A DNA stretch of 27,374 nucleotides, from positions 1-27,374 of the forward strand of contig CALAGF010000331.1 in the NCBI GenBank assembly GCA_937892345.1, given 5' to 3'. Source of the DNA: an uncultured Rhodocyclaceae bacterium (GTDB lineage: Bacteria > Pseudomonadota > Gammaproteobacteria > Burkholderiales > Rhodocyclaceae). The position numbers and the translations under genes are program-made. The notes beneath the pieces are model-generated. The model was given only the letters and a program-made list of their open reading frames with translations. It searched no databases and had not been told where the DNA came from. Below, piece after piece: positions 15,001 through 18,000 of the stretch; the first letter of the stretch is position 1, and each line of letters opens with the position of its first letter.

Positions 15001-18000
15001 ACTCATCGTCGAGCCCGAAGTCGTCACTCGACCCGTATTCAGATTGATCAGCCCGGGTCCGTCCAGCGCACTCAGCGATAGCGTATCTACGCCCGTCGAG
15101 CCATCAATCGCCAGACCATTCTGTATCCCGTTGAATACGTCTCCCCCTGCGCCACCAACCAGACTCTCGATCGCCAGCAAGGTGTCGTTCCCGGAGGCCG
15201 ATACCGTCGTGATGCTCCCCGCACCCAGATTCACCGTCAGCGCACTCGATGCTTCCAGTTCCGCGTACGTCACAACGTCTACGCCATTCCCACCGTCCAG
15301 CACATCGTTGCCGCCAAGACCTTGCAGCGTGTCATTCCCCGAACCACCAGACAGACTGTTCCCCTGCGCATCACCCAGCAGGAAGTCATCTCCAGAGCCG
15401 GCGATGACATTCTCTATCCCTTCCAGCGAATCAATCCCGACATCCACGCCACCACTGACCTTGTTCTCCGACAAGCGAATATTCAGGGCATTGGCTGTCG
15501 ATCCATAGTCCGCCGTATCAATACCCAATCCGCCTTCCAGCGTATCGTTTCCTTCTCCACCCAGCAGCGTGTCGTTCCCGTCTCCACCATTCAAACGGTT
15601 CGCCAACTCATTGCCTTGCAGGCGATCTCCATTCGAGCCGCCAATCGCATTCTCAATATTCCGCAACTGAACGGTCGACGTCCCGTCCGTCGCCTGTCCT
15701 GCCGACAGGCTCAAATCCACTGTCACCGACTTCGTCAGCGAACCAAGGTCCAGCGTATCGCTGCCCAGATCTCCATCAACCGTCAAACCGTCCGCAAGCC
15801 CACGGATCGTGTCCGCCAGCGCACCGCCCACAATCTGCTCGATCGTTTCCAGCGTGTCTTTTCCGGTCAACACGCCGCCAGTCACCGTAATCGCGCTGTT
15901 CGACAACGCAATCACCAGACTTTCGCTGATCACATCGCTGTAGCTTGCGACATCAACGCCGTCTCCGCCCAGCAGCGCGTCATTACCCGCCCCGCCGCGC
16001 AGCGTGTCACTGCCGATCCCGCCATCCAGCACGTCGTCCCCGACACCGCCGGACAGCACATCATTCCCGCCTTCACCATACAAACTGTCGCTGCCAACGC
16101 CACCATCCAGGCTGTCATTCCCCAAGCCGCCACGCAACGCATTCGCCTGGTCGCTCCCCAGAATGCTGTCCGATCCACTACCACCCGTCACATTCTCAAT
16201 GTTCAGCAGCGTGTCCGTACCTATCCCGCCCACCCCGGAACTGCTCTTCGCAACACTGTTCCCAAGATCAACCGTCAACGCGCGCGTTGCGTTGGTGTAG
16301 CTGATGAGATCCTGACCATCGCCACCGTCGAACAGATTGTCAGCGCTGTCACCCAGGAAAAGGTCATTGCCACTCCCGCCCTTGGCGCTTTCTATGTTCG
16401 CCAGGCCCATCGTAGCGCTGCCAATCTGTGCAAACCCGCTGCTCTGGGCAAGATCGACAGTTACGGAAACAGTCTGCCCTCCCAGATCGATACCATCGAG
16501 ACCAAGAGAGCCATTGATACTTTCATTGGCCATGAAGCCAATGATCGTGTCATCGAATACACTACCATTAACACTCTCGATCGCGACCAGCGTATCGGTT
16601 CCAATCTGCGCGGCGGTAGTCGCACCAATGACTGTTACCCGACCATCCGTACCCAGATTGATATTTATGGCCCGAGCGGCGGCATCGTAATCGGCGAGAT
16701 CGCTGCCTGCGCCCCCTTGAAACAGATTGTCTCCGGCATCACCAATAAAGGTATCCGCGCCCTTGGTCCCAATCGCTGATTCGATGTTGGCCAAGCCCAT
16801 CGTCGCCCCGCCGGCAATCACGCGACCGGACTGAAGGTTGATCGTGGCTGGGCCATCCAGGTTGCTCAGTGACAGCGTATCGACGCCGGCAACACCATCC
16901 AGCGCCAAGCCCTGCTGAATACCATTGAAAATATCCGCTCCGGCACCGCCTGCGATACTTTCAACAGCCAGCAGCGTATCGACCCCTGACGCAGAAATGG
17001 CTACAGCACTGGCCATTGCCAGATTCACGGTCAAGGCGCTCGTGCTATCGAGCTCAGCATAGGTCACAACATCGCTACCGCTGCCGCCATCCAGCAGGTC
17101 ATCACCCGCCATACCCTGCAAGGTATCGCTACCCAAGCCGCCATAAAGTGCGTTGGCCTGGTCATCGCCTTGCAATGAATCGTTTCCCGAACCGCCAATC
17201 AGGTTCTCAACGCCATTCAGGGAATCAGAGCCGACATCGCCTGCACCCAGAACCGTACCAGTGGACATTCGGACAAGGAGGCCGCTGTTTGCCGCGCTGT
17301 AATCCGCAGTATCGATACCATCGCCACCGATCAGGGTGTCATTGCCCTCGCCGCCGACCAGGGTGTCATTTCCGCTAGCGCCATCGACCGAGTCGTCACC
17401 AGCACCACCCTCAAGACGGTCATCTCCCGCCTCGCCGAAGAGAGTGTCATTACCCTCATTCCCGAAAAGACTGTCAGTTCCCGCATTCCCATGAAGTTCG
17501 TCATCACCGAAACCGCCATCCAGATGGTCGCTGCCACTGCCGCCAGACAGGGTATCGTTACCTTCAGCACCTGCCAGGCTATCGTTTCCGTCTCCACCCT
17601 CAATCCGGTTCGCCAGTTCGTTGCCCAGCAGTGAGTCTGCATTGAAGCCACCAAGCACATTTTCGATTTGCCTGATTTGCAGGGTCGACACCCCGTCCGT
17701 GGCAAATCCCGAGTCCAGCGCCAAATTGACCGTCACAGCCTTGGTTTGAACGGCCAGGTCCAGCGTATCGCTTCCCTCGAAACCATCGACCACAAGACCG
17801 TCGACAAGCCCTTTGAAGGTGTCTGCAAGTTGGCCGGCAACCAGGGTTTCAACTTCCTGAATGAAGTCTTTCCCTATTGAAGCCCCCGATACAGCAATCG
17901 AATTGCTCGAAAGCGTAAATGTCAGGTTGTCAGTTGCAACATCGTCGTAACTTGCAACATCCGCTCCAGCGCCGCCGATCAGGGTATCGTTGCCGATGCC

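Noticed and set aside
13528..16779. 324- and 485-codon plus-strand frames with identical N-terminal parts
   Set aside because: The identity is caused by the 1,449-bp direct repeat in the RTX gene on the other strand; these are not duplicated genes.
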